A stretch of DNA of 64,000 nt from Arthrobacter sp. HY1533 (lineage in GTDB: Bacteria; Actinomycetota; Actinomycetes; Actinomycetales; Micrococcaceae): contig NZ_JANKZF010000006.1 in NCBI RefSeq assembly GCF_027568515.1, positions 1 to 64,000 of the forward strand, written 5' to 3'. The position numbers were made by a program, and so were the translations under genes. How positions within the stretch are numbered: position 1 is the stretch's first letter; every line of letters starts with the position of its first letter. Shown here one piece after another: positions 39,571 through 49,594 of this stretch. The notes under the pieces were generated by a model that had not been told where the DNA came from, ran no database searches, and saw nothing but the letters and a program-made list of their open reading frames with translations.

Positions 39571-40757
39571 CGTTGTCATTTGAGTGGCTTCTCCAGGATT
39601 GATCCTAAGCGCCAGATTCTGATTGGCATCTTTTGCTCAGAGTGGGCCAACAGCGGCGAATTGAAGCCGCTGGCAGTTGCTGCGGTTCTTTCGACACAGC
39701 GGCATGTTCGGGGCCTGTCCGCGTCGGGCCGGATGGTGATTTGTGTTCATTGCCATCACCTTCCTCCGGAGGTAGTTCACGCGGGAATGAAATTGGGTCC
39801 GAGGAACTATCCAGCCGCGTCCCGTTGATTCGAGACGTTCCGCGTGGGTCGCTGCCACCGGTTCCCGATGAGGGCGAGGACGCTCGATGTTTCACGTGGA
39901 ACAATGCCGTGAGGTGATCCCGAGTTTGGGAGATTCACCGGATTGAGGCTGGCGGATCCAATTGGAGATCTAGGATCATGGCGCCAACCAGGGAGGGCGG
40001 CCTGGAACGAATGATGTTCATGCCACCTGGGAAACACGCGAATGAGTGTCCGGATGGACGCAAATGGATCGCAAGGGCGATTCTGGAGAGAGTCGCATTG
40101 GGGGAAATGATCCCGATTGGGCTCCTCAGACAGGTCCAATGGCCATACCAAGGGGCTGCGTGGCCCCCTGAGGCCCGATAGCACCTTCGGGGGAGTGGAT
40201 ACTGCTCAGGGGCGCCGATCGGCGCACAGGGCCCTGCTGGGCGGCTTGTAGGGCCCGCCAGCGCCCCGCGGGCGGTGCAAGGCACTTCCCAGTCCCGCGG
40301 TTCGTCTAGGCAAAGGGTACTTTCGGTAGCGGTGCCTCACCGCGGACGTTGGGCCAGCGATCAAGGCAATTGCCATGAGTGAGGCCAGGCCGGGATTCCA
40401 CATGGAGCTGAGTCGATGGTCCGGCCCTGGCTCGGCTGATTGCGGAAGCAGCGGCCCGGCACTGCCTCAACTTTGGGACCTGTAGCCCGGAAGCCCCGCA
40501 GGGCAATATCCATGATGCACCCCGTCTCCCCGAGCAATGGTCCGCGTTTCGGTCGTGTGCGCGTGGAAGCCCAATGGGACCCGATAGCATTTGCCGCAGA
40601 GTTGGTGAGGCGCCCGGTCCCTGGACGGCCCTAGGGGGAAGCCCGCAACGATCAGGATTCTCGAGCTACCGGTCCCGAGAGGCCCAAACCACGTGCGGAG
40701 ATCGCCGTGCAGCTCCCAGAAAGGTGGGACGCAAATCTCCCGTGGCAGAATCTATCT
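39571..40757. other. non-coding stretch with one degenerate parS
   Basis: About 1.2 kb without a recognisable gene. TGTTTCACGTGGAACA at 39888-39903 differs from parS by one base. The segment at 39597-39627 has an inverted, imperfect copy at 46439-46470. Frames present are short, Pro/Arg/Ser-rich and unlike known proteins; the stretch looks like decayed DNA at the start of an accessory region. Confidence 0.45.
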
Positions 40758-41225
40758 ATGAATCTCAAGCTTGTGAAAATGACCGGGGAGCAAATTCGGA
40801 CGTGGCTTCGAAGCAGCCTCGAGGACTACGTGGGTGATCGCATCAGATCGGGGGAGGCCCCCGACCTCGCACGAAAGACAGCAGAAGAATCGTTCAAGGA
40901 CATGTTTCCTGACGGCAGGCCGCAACCTGGTCATGTGGTTCGAATGGCCGTGGATGAAGTGGGAACACCCGTCGGGACCATTTGGATTGGTCCACAACGA
41001 GATGCACCAAAGAGCGAGTGGTGGGTGTGGGACGTGGTCGTCGACGAGCGGTTCAGGGGACTTGGGTACGGACGGCAAATAATGGTTCTGGCCGAGAATG
41101 AGGTCAGGTTGCATGGAGGCACCCGCTTGGGACTTCACGTATTTGGTTTCAACACCGCGGCGCGCCGGCTCTATGAATCGCTGGGCTACGAACCTACTTC
41201 CATTCGCATGAGCAAAGACCTCTAG
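40758..41225 (+). CDS. GNAT-family N-acetyltransferase
   Basis: 155 residues. Acetyl-CoA binding signature RFRGLGYGRQIMVLAENEV (motif A) at about 95-113, preceded by the strand WWVWDVVVDE and followed by LGLHVFGFNTAARRLYESLGY (motif B). The substrate is unknown; it resembles the broad RimI-like or aminoglycoside-type acetyltransferase group. ATG 40758 begins a product that starts with the expected strand and helix. It stands alone between decayed sequences. Confidence 0.85.
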   Translation: MNLKLVKMTGEQIRTWLRSSLEDYVGDRIRSGEAPDLARKTAEESFKDMFPDGRPQPGHVVRMAVDEVGTPVGTIWIGPQRDAPKSEWWVWDVVVDERFRGLGYGRQIMVLAENEVRLHGGTRLGLHVFGFNTAARRLYESLGYEPTSIRMSKDL

Positions 41226-41812
41226 CCAACTAATTTCTCGTTGACATTCCCAGCAATGAGACCGCCCCAAGAATCCTCCTGCTGTGCATCCTGGTGCGAC
41301 GATGAAGCCGGTAAGCGCCAATTGGGGCATGGCCCGGAGCCGAAGCGTAGCAGTCTCTTCGCAACGTGGGGGACATTGGTTGTCGTCTCTGGCTCCAAGG
41401 TTGTGTAGCGGGGCGGCGCGATCAAGAACGATGCGGCTGGTGCCCGCTATGGACTGGACAAAGACGAGAGCCCCGATCATGCCCCGACGGTGAGACGCAG
41501 GGGGAGTGTCTTTGTGACCACCGCTGCGGCTCAGGCCGGCCTAGGGTCACTACTGTCGATGCCGTGGACCGGTAGGGCGACGTTCTCCCGGCGCTCAACT
41601 GGATGTGTGTTTCCTTGTTTCAATGCTTTACCTCGCTGGAGATGGCCGTCTCCAGGAATCCCGATGACCGCGCTTGGTTTCGGAATGCATCCTGGTCCAA
41701 TGTGCGGCTGAGCGCCCGGGGCCATTCCAACGAGGTCCTAGAAGGGTTGGTGGAGGAGATCGTGGCCCCTGTGGGAGAGACCAGCGGCAACGTGGCCGGC
41801 AAGGGGCCGTGG
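41226..41812. other. non-coding, decayed sequence
   Basis: 587 bp without a recognisable gene. The frames are short and broken. The stretch leads into the IS110 transposase relic and may include unrecognisable upstream parts of it. Confidence 0.35.
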
Positions 41813-42196
41813 AGGTCACTGTTCCCAGTGTCGCTGCCCGGAGCAAGGCGCTGAAGCACCAACTGGAGCTCCATGCCAACGAAGTGGGTTACTGGTCCAT
41901 GACCGCCCTCCTTCATAGTTCTTGTTCTCCATGTCAGGCGTCGGCATCAAGACCAGGGCGAAAATTCTCCGGAGCATCGGTGACGACAGTACTTTCAAAG
42001 GTGCCGTTCGCCTGTGCGCGTCCGCCGGCATGGCTCTAGGTTGCGCGGCGAGCTGCAGCCTTCCACGGCCAGGGACTTCCTTCCATGGTGAGCGCCCATC
42101 ACTTTCAGGCAGCAAGGTTCTGATCGCCGCCACGTCCTCGACTACATGCGAAACAACGGCCCCTTCTACAAACAACAATCCCCGGAAGTCGCTTGA
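41813..42196 (+). pseudogene. IS110-family transposase relic
   Basis: Three pieces in three different frames match successive parts of the C-terminal half of IS110 transposases: VPSVAARSKALKHQLEL (about 41840), then FSMSGVGIKTRAKILRSIGD and GTSFHGERPSLSGSKVL (41922-42120, the transposase_20 region), then YMRNNGPFYKQQSPEVA ending in a stop at 42194-42196. At least two frameshifts and a missing N-terminal RuvC-like half make it inactive. Confidence 0.7.
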
Positions 42197-42655
42197 GCTG
42201 GAGCACAGGGAAGCCCATGGACGTTTGTCTTGGCGCTTGATGTACATGACCAATGGCCAGGTGAATCCTAGTTGAAGGGTTCTGTTCCAATGATGACGTG
42301 GTGCCGCCCAACGTCGGCGATGAAGTGCTCGAGCGCGGCTGTGTCTGGCAGGTGCCAGCTATATCGGCCAGGACGAGTTTGATGCGGCAAAACTACTGGG
42401 TGGGGCGAAAGGTGTCGCTACCCGACGCAAGACCCCCAAGCGGTGACGACCTCAGGATGGCATGAATTTGGGAGTAAGCAATTGTCTCCGGTCAGCGATG
42501 ACCACATGGGCGTAGTCGGATCCGATGCCGCGGATAGGGGTTGCTTGAGCTAGTTGTCCCTGGTCATGAGGTTGGAGGCGCTGCGGTCTTGAAAAAAGGG
42601 GGAGCATCCGGGCTTAGGGGAGTTGTCCAAACCTTCACGTTCCGGAGATTCCGAT
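42197..42655. other. spacer between two transposase relics
   Basis: 459 bp without a recognisable gene. Probably decayed insertion-sequence DNA. Confidence 0.3.
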
Positions 42656-43118
42656 GTCCCACGCCAGTGCGCCTCTCGTTGGGTGCATCGCTACCGAGTC
42701 GAGGGTGTGGCTGGCCTGGTGCGACTTGGTCGCCGGGGATCTGATCCGGGCCCAGCGCATCACCGGGCGCCTCTACGAACGCGAACACCCGGGCGAACCA
42801 ATCCACCTTGATGTCATGAAGCTAGGCCGGATCCCCGACGGCGGTGGATGGAGGGCCCTAGGGCGTGAAGCGACCGTGGCCCACAAATACAAGAAGGTTC
42901 TCACCGCGTTCGATTACATACACGCGGTCATCGATGATCATTCCCCGCTCGCCAACGCCTTCGCCTACCGGAATTCAGCCGCGCTCAAGCCGCACTGCCC
43001 CTGCACCAGCAACACCCAAGGAACCCAAGCTCTTGGCCCGTGGCTGATCCGCTACAACGATGAACACATCCACACCAGCATCGGAACAACACCAATCAAC
43101 CCAGTGTCACCAGCGTGA
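42656..43118 (+). pseudogene. IS481-family transposase relic
   Basis: One frame from 42656 gives the helix-turn-helix VPRQCASRWVHRYRVEGVAG. Another frame gives EREHPGEPIHLDVMKLGR and IPDGGGWR with DYIHAVIDDHSPLANAF, the rve catalytic core with its DDH region, and WLIRYNDEHIHTSIGTTPI near the end at 43118. Comparison with the family shows loss of the linker and of the region with the second Asp and part of the third motif. Frameshifted and deleted, inactive. Confidence 0.75.
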
Positions 43119-43686
43119 TGACCAATTACAGCTAGTAGCGGGGTGTGCGCGGCCACCGTCATCGCAAGGTAGGGGCGAAGTTCGCCACATCGGTATGGAC
43201 CAGCTATTCCGGAGGTCCATGCTCCCACCGGGCACTGGAAGTGCAGGAAGCCCGGTCGCTCTGGCAACACGGGCCGGACCCTGCTGGCCGTTCTTGCTCC
43301 ATGCAACAATTCCTGCTCGAGGTTGGCTGGTATCTTCACCGACGAGTGACAACGAGTTCCTTGGACATGGGCGGCGGATCGGTTGGGGCGTGTCCGGCCA
43401 CCCGACAGTTCGCCGCCGTAAAGAGCAATGGTCCATTGACGTCGGACACGATGAACACGGGAAAGGCGTGAGTCTAGTAGCTCCTAGAAGCTCGGACAGT
43501 CGCCCTTTGTTCAAGATCAATATCCATGACCCGCCCTGACGACGAGCAACCGATTTGAGGCCGTAAAGTGGATCGCCCAGTAGCAGCGGACCTGCTTGTA
43601 GTTTCACGTGAAACGTGGCCGATCAAGAGCTGATGCCAGACCTCTGAGCGTCCCTCGCGACAATCGGTGAGTTTCATTAGTGCTGG
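43119..43686. other. parS: intergenic stretch with a parS site
   Basis: 568 bp without a gene. GTTTCACGTGAAAC at 43601-43614 is the 14-bp parS core with A and G at the outer positions. It lies 73 bp from the end of the DUF222/HNH gene. Confidence 0.6.
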
Positions 43687-45834
43687 TCAATCGGCCCCGT
43701 GGTGGCGCCGGAGGTAGTCTTCGATGCTCGTGGGGTCGAGGGATTCCTCGTCTTCCTCGCTTGGGGCGGGTGGTTCGGGGAGGTTGTCGGTGTCCCAAAA
43801 ATAGCTTTCCCAGCGGGGATCTTCGGGGTCCATGTCGTCTTCGTCGATGCAGTCGGGGTGGGTTTCGGGTCCGGGATCCCCGCCCTGGCAGGGCTCTGGT
43901 GCATTGGACTGTCCCTGGCGTTGTTGGAGTGCCTTCAGGGTGGCGTCGATGAGGGTTTTGAGGGTTTCGTTGTAGACCGGTGGTTGGGTGTCGTGTTGCT
44001 CGGGTGGGTGTTGGTGGCCGGTGGGGCTGGTCCATTCGATGCCCTCTGGGGTCTTGCGGGGGCTCCAGGCGCGGGGGTGGACGGATTGCCGTTCAAAGGT
44101 TTGCTCGGTGCGGATGCGGCCGTTGCGGGTTTTGTCGTCTTTGTGGTGCTTGAGCCTGTGGTGGAGCCTGCACAGGGATTCGAGGTTGTCGTAGGTGGTG
44201 GGTCCGCCGGTGCTAAAGGCTTGGAGGTGGTCGGCCTCGCAGTTCACCGCCCGGGCGTTGCAGCCCGGGAACACGCAATACTCGTCCCTCATCAAAAGCC
44301 TGATCTCCATGGCCTTCGTCACCCGGTGGACATCGGGGGCGGCATCCAGGGGTTGGTTGTTGATCGGGTCCACCAGGACCCGGTAGAAGGACGGCGCGTT
44401 CGCGGTGAGGTACTTCGCGACTTCGATACTGATCGGTCCTGCTCCTGACATCCAGGCCGGCTCGTCCGTGAACCCCAGCAGCGACAACGCCGGCACCAGA
44501 AGGATCGGGGTGACCAGTGGCATGGGCGGCCACACCCCACCACCACATCCAGACACACTGCTCCCCTCCGGACTGGTTTCGGGCCCGGCTGCGCCCTTGC
44601 TTCCCATGGCCGTGAGGTGTGGTGGTTGGCCGGGTACTTGCCAGTCGGGCTGGTTGCGCGGGTCAGGCTCCCGGAAGCCCGGGTCCTGATAGTTGGGGTC
44701 GTCAAAGACGGGAAGTTGCCAGGAGTAGAAGTGTGGGCCGAGGCGGTCAGGGTCAGGGAACGCCCCGCCCTGGCAGGGGTCCGGACCGGTATCGGCCAGG
44801 GTGGTGAACCAGGTGCTCTGCCCGCCTGCGCCGCCTGGTGCCGCTGGGTGTTCCGGGGTGTTGGGCTCGTTGATTGATGCGGGTGCGGGTGCCTGGATGT
44901 TATTGGCCTCGAGGGTTTGGCACAGGAGGAGGGCGGCGGCGATGTCGGCACGCAGCTGGGTCAGGGTCCGCTCCTCGTGGGGGCCTTGGGCCGCCTGGGC
45001 GGTCGCGGTGCATTGGGCCCAGATCGCCTCGATCGTGGGTGAGGGGCCGTAGAGGTTGAGCCAGGCCATGCCATCCCGGGACCTGCTGATCCCCAGCTGT
45101 CGGCGCTCATAGGCCTGCCGGGTTTTGGGGACCAGGGTTTCCGGGTAGGCGCGTTCCCGGGTGCGGCGGGCCTTCTCGCGGAAACTGTGCAGCGTGGCAT
45201 GCTCCGCCTTCCCCAACAACACTTGTTCGAACGCGTCAATCACGTCTTGGGGCAGGTGGGCGGCGCGGAGGAGGCTGGTTTCTTCGGCGATGATGACGGC
45301 ATGTTCCCACCCCAACACCCCCGCCGAGAGCTGCTCCATGGTGGCGGGGAGGTGGCGGACCAGGGTGGCCGCATCGATCATCAGGGCCCCGGCGTAGCCT
45401 TCGGTGATGTTAAACAGCGCGGCGATTTCGGCCCGCACCCCGGCCCGGGATGTTTCGCGCTGCCACGGATCCAACTCCAGCAGGGCCGCTTCGGCCTCCG
45501 CCGCGGAGAGCATTCGTTCCACCAACACCGCGGTGAGGGCAGCGCCCTGGTTCTTGTGTCGGTGCATCGCGGCCAAGGCCGTCGTGGTGCTGTCCTGCAG
45601 GGCCCGGACCCCGGTCAGGCGGGAATCCGGGACATCCCTGGCCCTATCTGAGACGGTGGCATCGGGAACAGCGGCCATGTTCGGATCCGGATAATCGGGC
45701 AAACCCTCCAGGGCCGCAATGTCGGTGGCCAAGGGGATGATGGTGGGAAAGGTGAAGGCATCCAGCAGTTCCGCCACAGCACCTGTGGTGGAGGAACCCT
45801 CCCGATTAGCCGGGAAATTCACCGAACCGCCCAT
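43687..45834 (-). CDS. DUF222 and HNH endonuclease domain protein
   Basis: 715 residues. The N-terminal DUF222 region (about 70-320) is helical. The C-terminal HNH nuclease (about 515-570) is intact: CVFPGCNARAVNCEADHL, then STGGPTTYDNLESLCRLHHR. Between them lies a Pro/Gly-rich variable region (about 320-470). The tail is acidic and Pro-rich. This 13E12-repeat-like family is multicopy in Arthrobacter and mycobacteria, often near mobile DNA. Its role is unknown; it could be a homing-type or element-borne nuclease. ATG 45834 begins the frame. It is flanked by parS and REP-like repeats. Confidence 0.85.
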   Translation of the reverse strand: MGGSVNFPANREGSSTTGAVAELLDAFTFPTIIPLATDIAALEGLPDYPDPNMAAVPDATVSDRARDVPDSRLTGVRALQDSTTTALAAMHRHKNQGAALTAVLVERMLSAAEAEAALLELDPWQRETSRAGVRAEIAALFNITEGYAGALMIDAATLVRHLPATMEQLSAGVLGWEHAVIIAEETSLLRAAHLPQDVIDAFEQVLLGKAEHATLHSFREKARRTRERAYPETLVPKTRQAYERRQLGISRSRDGMAWLNLYGPSPTIEAIWAQCTATAQAAQGPHEERTLTQLRADIAAALLLCQTLEANNIQAPAPASINEPNTPEHPAAPGGAGGQSTWFTTLADTGPDPCQGGAFPDPDRLGPHFYSWQLPVFDDPNYQDPGFREPDPRNQPDWQVPGQPPHLTAMGSKGAAGPETSPEGSSVSGCGGGVWPPMPLVTPILLVPALSLLGFTDEPAWMSGAGPISIEVAKYLTANAPSFYRVLVDPINNQPLDAAPDVHRVTKAMEIRLLMRDEYCVFPGCNARAVNCEADHLQAFSTGGPTTYDNLESLCRLHHRLKHHKDDKTRNGRIRTEQTFERQSVHPRAWSPRKTPEGIEWTSPTGHQHPPEQHDTQPPVYNETLKTLIDATLKALQQRQGQSNAPEPCQGGDPGPETHPDCIDEDDMDPEDPRWESYFWDTDNLPEPPAPSEEDEESLDPTSIEDYLRRHHGAD

Positions 45835-45921
45835 ACATCAATTATAGATCAAATTTGCTGGTAGTGAAATGGTTGTGGAGAAGTTCAAGGACATATTTTC
45901 GCATCACGGGGCCGGGCCCGG

Positions 45922-46065
45922 CCGGGTCTCGACAAGCTCGACCACCGGGGGTAGGCTCGACCACCGGGGCTGCGCCGGGTCTCGAAAGGCTCGACCACCG
46001 GGGCTGCGCCGGGTCTCGACAGGCTCGACCACCGAGGCAGGGTCTCGACAGGCTCGACCACCGGG
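45922..46065. repeat. REP-like palindromic repeat array
   Basis: Five close copies (one partial) of a unit whose core is GTCTCGACAGGCTCGAC followed by CACCGG. The core is itself an interrupted palindrome. Linkers GGCTGCGCC are repeated. Two further copies lie at 46285-46335. This is a short interspersed element type seen between genes in Arthrobacter and relatives. Confidence 0.8.
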
Positions 46066-46353
46066 CTGCTCGATTCCAGGTCAGAGGTGATGCAGCGTTG
46101 GCAGAAAACCAGCATTAAGTGATGCGGCGTTGGTAGTGTTGCGGTCGCGATCGAGTCGCCCGGCCAGCGTCCGGGTCCACATGCGCCGGCGTCGTCTTTC
46201 CCTTCACGAAGCAGTGACTGGGCCAGGGAGAGTCATGGCTTCGGGCATGTTTTGAGTCAGACTAGGCGGGCGCCATGCTGAGTCGCTGCTGACAAGGCCG
46301 ACCACCGAGTCTCGACAGGCTCGACCACCGGTGACCGGACGGACCAAACTTCC

Positions 46354-46367
46354 GTTTCACGTGAAAC
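46354..46367. promoter_or_regulatory. parS: parS site upstream of trx genes
   Basis: Perfect 14-bp core GTTTCACGTGAAAC, about 7 kb from parB. Confidence 0.85.
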
Positions 46368-46490
46368 CAGAAGTGAATCGAGACAGCGGTCAAGGGAAAG
46401 CCCAAAAGAGGGCCAAAATCGCCCAATGCGGCCCGCAAGCCAATCCATTTTCTGACGCTTAGGATCGATCTGGGGGAAGCGAAATAAGGC

Positions 46491-46530
46491 ACAAAAAAAG
46501 TGTGGACCGGACAATGTCCGATCCACACCT
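46491..46530 (-). terminator. intrinsic terminator of trxA
   Basis: On the minus strand a near-perfect 14-bp hairpin (GTGTGGATCGGACA with its partner, 46500-46528) is followed by a run of seven T. It ends the trxB-trxA unit about 50 bp past the trxA stop. Confidence 0.85.
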
Positions 46531-46580
46531 TTCAACAGTTTCAAAGCTTGAGACCCATATATGGAAGGCCCTGCAGCTGA

Positions 46581-46907
46581 CTAGCTGAGTACGCCGGAGA
46601 ATTCCTTCTCGAAGTACTGCTTGGGGCGTGCGCCGATGACCGTGCCGGTCACCTCGCCGCCCTGGAACAGGTACACGGCGGGAATGGAAGTAATTCCGTA
46701 CTTGGCGGAGATTGCCGGGTTGGCGTCAACATCAACTTTCACAACCTCGACCTTGTCCGAGTACTCAACGGAGATCTCGTCCAGGATGGGGCCGAGTTTG
46801 CGGCAGGGGCCGCACCATTCTGCCCAAAAGTCCACAATGACGGGCTTTTCTGAATTCAGAACCGTTTCGGCGAATGTTGCATCAGTTGCGCTCTTTGCGT
46901 TGCTCAT
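46581..46907 (-). CDS. trxA: thioredoxin
   Basis: 108 residues. Disulfide reductase with active site WCGPC (Cys 32 and 35) and cis-Pro in TSIPAVYLF. Reduced by the TrxB product of the gene just upstream (16 bp). Confidence 0.97.
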   Translation of the reverse strand: MSNAKSATDATFAETVLNSEKPVIVDFWAEWCGPCRKLGPILDEISVEYSDKVEVVKVDVDANPAISAKYGITSIPAVYLFQGGEVTGTVIGARPKQYFEKEFSGVLS

Positions 46908-46923
46908 GGCGAACTACTTTCTC

Positions 46924-47880
46924 TTAGGAATTCTGATCGGCCAGGAAGTGCTCCACATCCAGTGCGGCGACACATCCCGAGCCCGCGGCCGTGATGGCCT
47001 GGCGGTAGGTGGGGTCAACAACGTCGCCCGCGGCAAACACACCCGTGACGCTGGTCTTGGACGTGCGCCCCTCAACGGCAATGGTGCCGGCCTCGGTGAG
47101 TTCGAGAACACCCTTGACCAGGTCAACACGGGGATCGTTGCCTATAGCAACAAATACGCCGGTGACGGCCAGTTCACTCTTCTCGCCCGTGACCAGGTTG
47201 TTAAGGCGGATGCCAGTGACCTTTTCTTCGCCGTCAACGCCCACAACCTCGGAGTTCCAGACGAACTTGATCTTGGGGTGGTTCAGGGCGCGGTCGGCCA
47301 TGATCTTGGAAGCGCGCAGGGTGTCGCGGCGGTGAACAACCGTCACTGATTCTGCGAACTTGGTCAGGAAGATGGCCTCTTCCATGGCGGAGTCGCCGCC
47401 GCCGATGACGGCGATGTCGTGGCCCTTGAAGAAGAATCCGTCGCACGTTGCGCAGGAGCTCACGCCGTGGCCCACCAGGCGCTTCTCGCCCTCAACGCCC
47501 AGCTCGCGGTATGCGGAACCGGTGGAAATGATGATGGTGCGGGCCTTGAACTCCTGGCCGTCGGCCAGGGTCACGGTCTTGATGTCGCCCTCGAGCTCGA
47601 CCGACGTGACGTCGTCGTACATCACTTCGGTGCCGAACTTCTCAGCCTGCTGGCCAAGGTTGTCCATGAGGTCCGGCCCCATGATTCCCTCCGGGAAACC
47701 GGGGAAGTTTTCCACTTCGGTGGTGTTCATGAGCTCGCCGCCGGCGGTGACAGAGCCAGCGATCATCAGCGGCTTGAGGTCCGCACGGGCGGTGTAGATC
47801 GCCGCTGTGTAGCCTGCGGGGCCGGAGCCGACGATGATGACGTCACGGACATCGCTTGCGGGGGTGGCTTGCGTGCTCAC
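46924..47880 (-). CDS. trxB: thioredoxin-disulfide reductase
   Basis: 318 residues. FAD/NADPH enzyme that reduces thioredoxin. FAD site [17 protein letters not shown], redox CATC (Cys about 143 and 146), NADPH site [10 protein letters not shown], and the C-terminal [11 protein letters not shown] 47880 is preferred over an ATG at 47949 because the extension lacks similarity and an AGGAAGAGG lies upstream of the GTG. Confidence 0.96.
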   Translation of the reverse strand: MSTQATPASDVRDVIIVGSGPAGYTAAIYTARADLKPLMIAGSVTAGGELMNTTEVENFPGFPEGIMGPDLMDNLGQQAEKFGTEVMYDDVTSVELEGDIKTVTLADGQEFKARTIIISTGSAYRELGVEGEKRLVGHGVSSCATCDGFFFKGHDIAVIGGGDSAMEEAIFLTKFAESVTVVHRRDTLRASKIMADRALNHPKIKFVWNSEVVGVDGEEKVTGIRLNNLVTGEKSELAVTGVFVAIGNDPRVDLVKGVLELTEAGTIAVEGRTSKTSVTGVFAAGDVVDPTYRQAITAAGSGCVAALDVEHFLADQNS

Positions 47881-48007
47881 GGGTGGGTGTTCCTCTTCCT
47901 TCAGTGACCGGGCCGCAGTGTGGCAGCCCAATTGACCTTCGCTATCCACAACGGGGACAGGTGTGAAGATATTCCGCCGCGGAAGTGCGGCGGAATATCG
48001 TCAACGA

Positions 48008-49459
48008 TTACTTGATGCTGATTTCGGTGATCTTCAGCCCGTACGGGTACGTGATGAACGGCTGCAGCTTGGGCAGTTCCGTGAAGCTGATGATGACGTA
48101 CTTTGCCTTGACCCCGGGGGCGGCGGTGAACGTGAAGTCCGGTGCGCTGAACGAACCGCTGCCAATCTTCACAGCTCCTGCCAGCTCCGGCTTGCTGTTG
48201 GTCAGGATGTTGAACTGCCCGCCGGAACCGGCCAGCTGGTTGATTGTCACCGAACTGATGGTGGATTCTTCCGCCAGCTCCACCACAAGGTTCACGCCCT
48301 CAGTCAGGCCGGCAAAGTCGGCGTTCGAGAATTCAACGGTGGGCCAGTAGGTGGCCTTGTTTCCGTCGATCGCGTCCTTCAGCCGGGGGAAGTAGGCCTC
48401 GCTGTAGTTCTGCACGCCGGGAGCATAGGTGGTGATGTCCGTCAGGCCCTTGACCACGGGGGCCACGGGGGCCGGTTCCGCGGGCTTCTCGGAGTTCTCC
48501 GACGTCTGCTCTGCACTGGCTTGCGGAGTTTCCGCGGACGTGGTGGTGCCGGCCTGGTTGTCTCCGCCATTGAAGAGCGTGCCAATGTGCTGAAGCGCAA
48601 AAATGAGTGCGCCGATGAGAAGGACACTGACAATGGCGCCGGTCAGCCAGCGGCCGCCGGTACGGGGCGCATTGCCGTCGTCCTCGTCCTCGAGCAGGTC
48701 ACCGTCTGCGTAGCCGCCATTGCCGGAGTCGCCGTCGCCATCGTCGTCGCCGCGAAGCGCGGCCGGGAACGTGCCCGGGCGGCGTGCTGCGGTTTCCTCG
48801 TGGTCCTCATTGATGAATCCGTAGTCTTCCTCGTCCCACAGCGTCACCTTGGGGGCAGCAGCTGTGGCCGGGGCAGGTGCCGGGGCCGCCGCAGCCGCGG
48901 GAGGAACGACGGCGGGGGCCGGCCTGGCTGCCTGGGGCGGCACTGCCGCCGTGGGCGGTGTTGCGGCCGGGCGGACCGGCTGCGGCGCAGGCTCGCGGCG
49001 CACCACGGGCTGCGGGTGACCGGGCGTCATGGGCGAGTTGTCCTCGTACACGTACGGGCTGCCAGTCGGTGCCGCATCGCGGGCCTTGCCAAAGATTTCG
49101 GTGCCGAGCGTGTCCGTGAAGAAAGGCTCCTGGTAGACCTCTTCCACCGGCTCCGTGGGGACCACAAGGTCCAGCAGGTCCGCCGGTGAGGTCCGGGATG
49201 CAATGAGGTAAGTGGCGTTTTCCGCCACCCCCAGGTCCAGGATGGACACATTGGACATGCGGGCGCCCGTGGCAACCTCGCGTGCGCTCTGGGTCAGGTG
49301 GTGCGAATTGTCGACAGCCGCGACCAGAATGCTGACCGGGCGGTTGAGCACCTGGTCCAGGCCGTCCAGAATGACGTCGTTCTCGGCGGAGGCCAAGATT
49401 CGGCCGGTCACCTTGTAGCGGCCGCCAAGGATGGAGCCCACATCGATGGGTTGTGGCAC
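48008..49459 (-). CDS. pseudokinase-like membrane protein with discoidin-like ectodomain, MurJ partner
   Basis: 483 residues. The first 110 residues resemble the N-lobe of PknB-type kinases (GSILGGRYKVTGRILASAEN) but no HRD or DFG catalytic motif follows. A Pro/Ala-rich acidic linker (about 150-265) leads to a transmembrane helix near 275-295. The outer part (about 335-480) resembles an F5/8 C-type carbohydrate-binding fold. This is the layout of the C-terminal half of mycobacterial MviN, here a separate gene 135 bp after murJ. FhaA, which binds that domain in mycobacteria, is also encoded in this window. GTG 49459 follows AGGAGG. Confidence 0.75.
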   Translation of the reverse strand: MPQPIDVGSILGGRYKVTGRILASAENDVILDGLDQVLNRPVSILVAAVDNSHHLTQSAREVATGARMSNVSILDLGVAENATYLIASRTSPADLLDLVVPTEPVEEVYQEPFFTDTLGTEIFGKARDAAPTGSPYVYEDNSPMTPGHPQPVVRREPAPQPVRPAATPPTAAVPPQAARPAPAVVPPAAAAAPAPAPATAAAPKVTLWDEEDYGFINEDHEETAARRPGTFPAALRGDDDGDGDSGNGGYADGDLLEDEDDGNAPRTGGRWLTGAIVSVLLIGALIFALQHIGTLFNGGDNQAGTTTSAETPQASAEQTSENSEKPAEPAPVAPVVKGLTDITTYAPGVQNYSEAYFPRLKDAIDGNKATYWPTVEFSNADFAGLTEGVNLVVELAEESTISSVTINQLAGSGGQFNILTNSKPELAGAVKIGSGSFSAPDFTFTAAPGVKAKYVIISFTELPKLQPFITYPYGLKITEISIK

Positions 49460-49594
49460 CAAGTCCTCCTCATTGCATGCATGGTGGCTTGTGGAGTCAT
49501 GCGCACGAAGCCATATTTCCACTGATTCTATCGGACAAAACTGCCAGTTCCATGGTTGCCGGACGCGCCCGACGCGCCTGTTTTGGAAATCTGG

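Larger units (their letters stand above)
45835..46580. other. repeat-bearing intergenic region with parS
   Basis: 746 bp without a gene. Contains REP-like repeats (45922-46065 and 46285-46335), the parS core at 46354-46367, the inverted copy of the 39597-39627 segment at 46439-46470, and the trxA terminator. Confidence 0.6.

Noticed and set aside
42654-42680. MSHASAPL as the natural start of the IS481 transposase
   Set aside because: The real helix-turn-helix is in another frame at the same place; the resemblance is accidental.
45922-46065. CRISPR array
   Set aside because: Repeats are palindromic and spaced irregularly with repeated linkers rather than unique spacers, and no cas gene is present.
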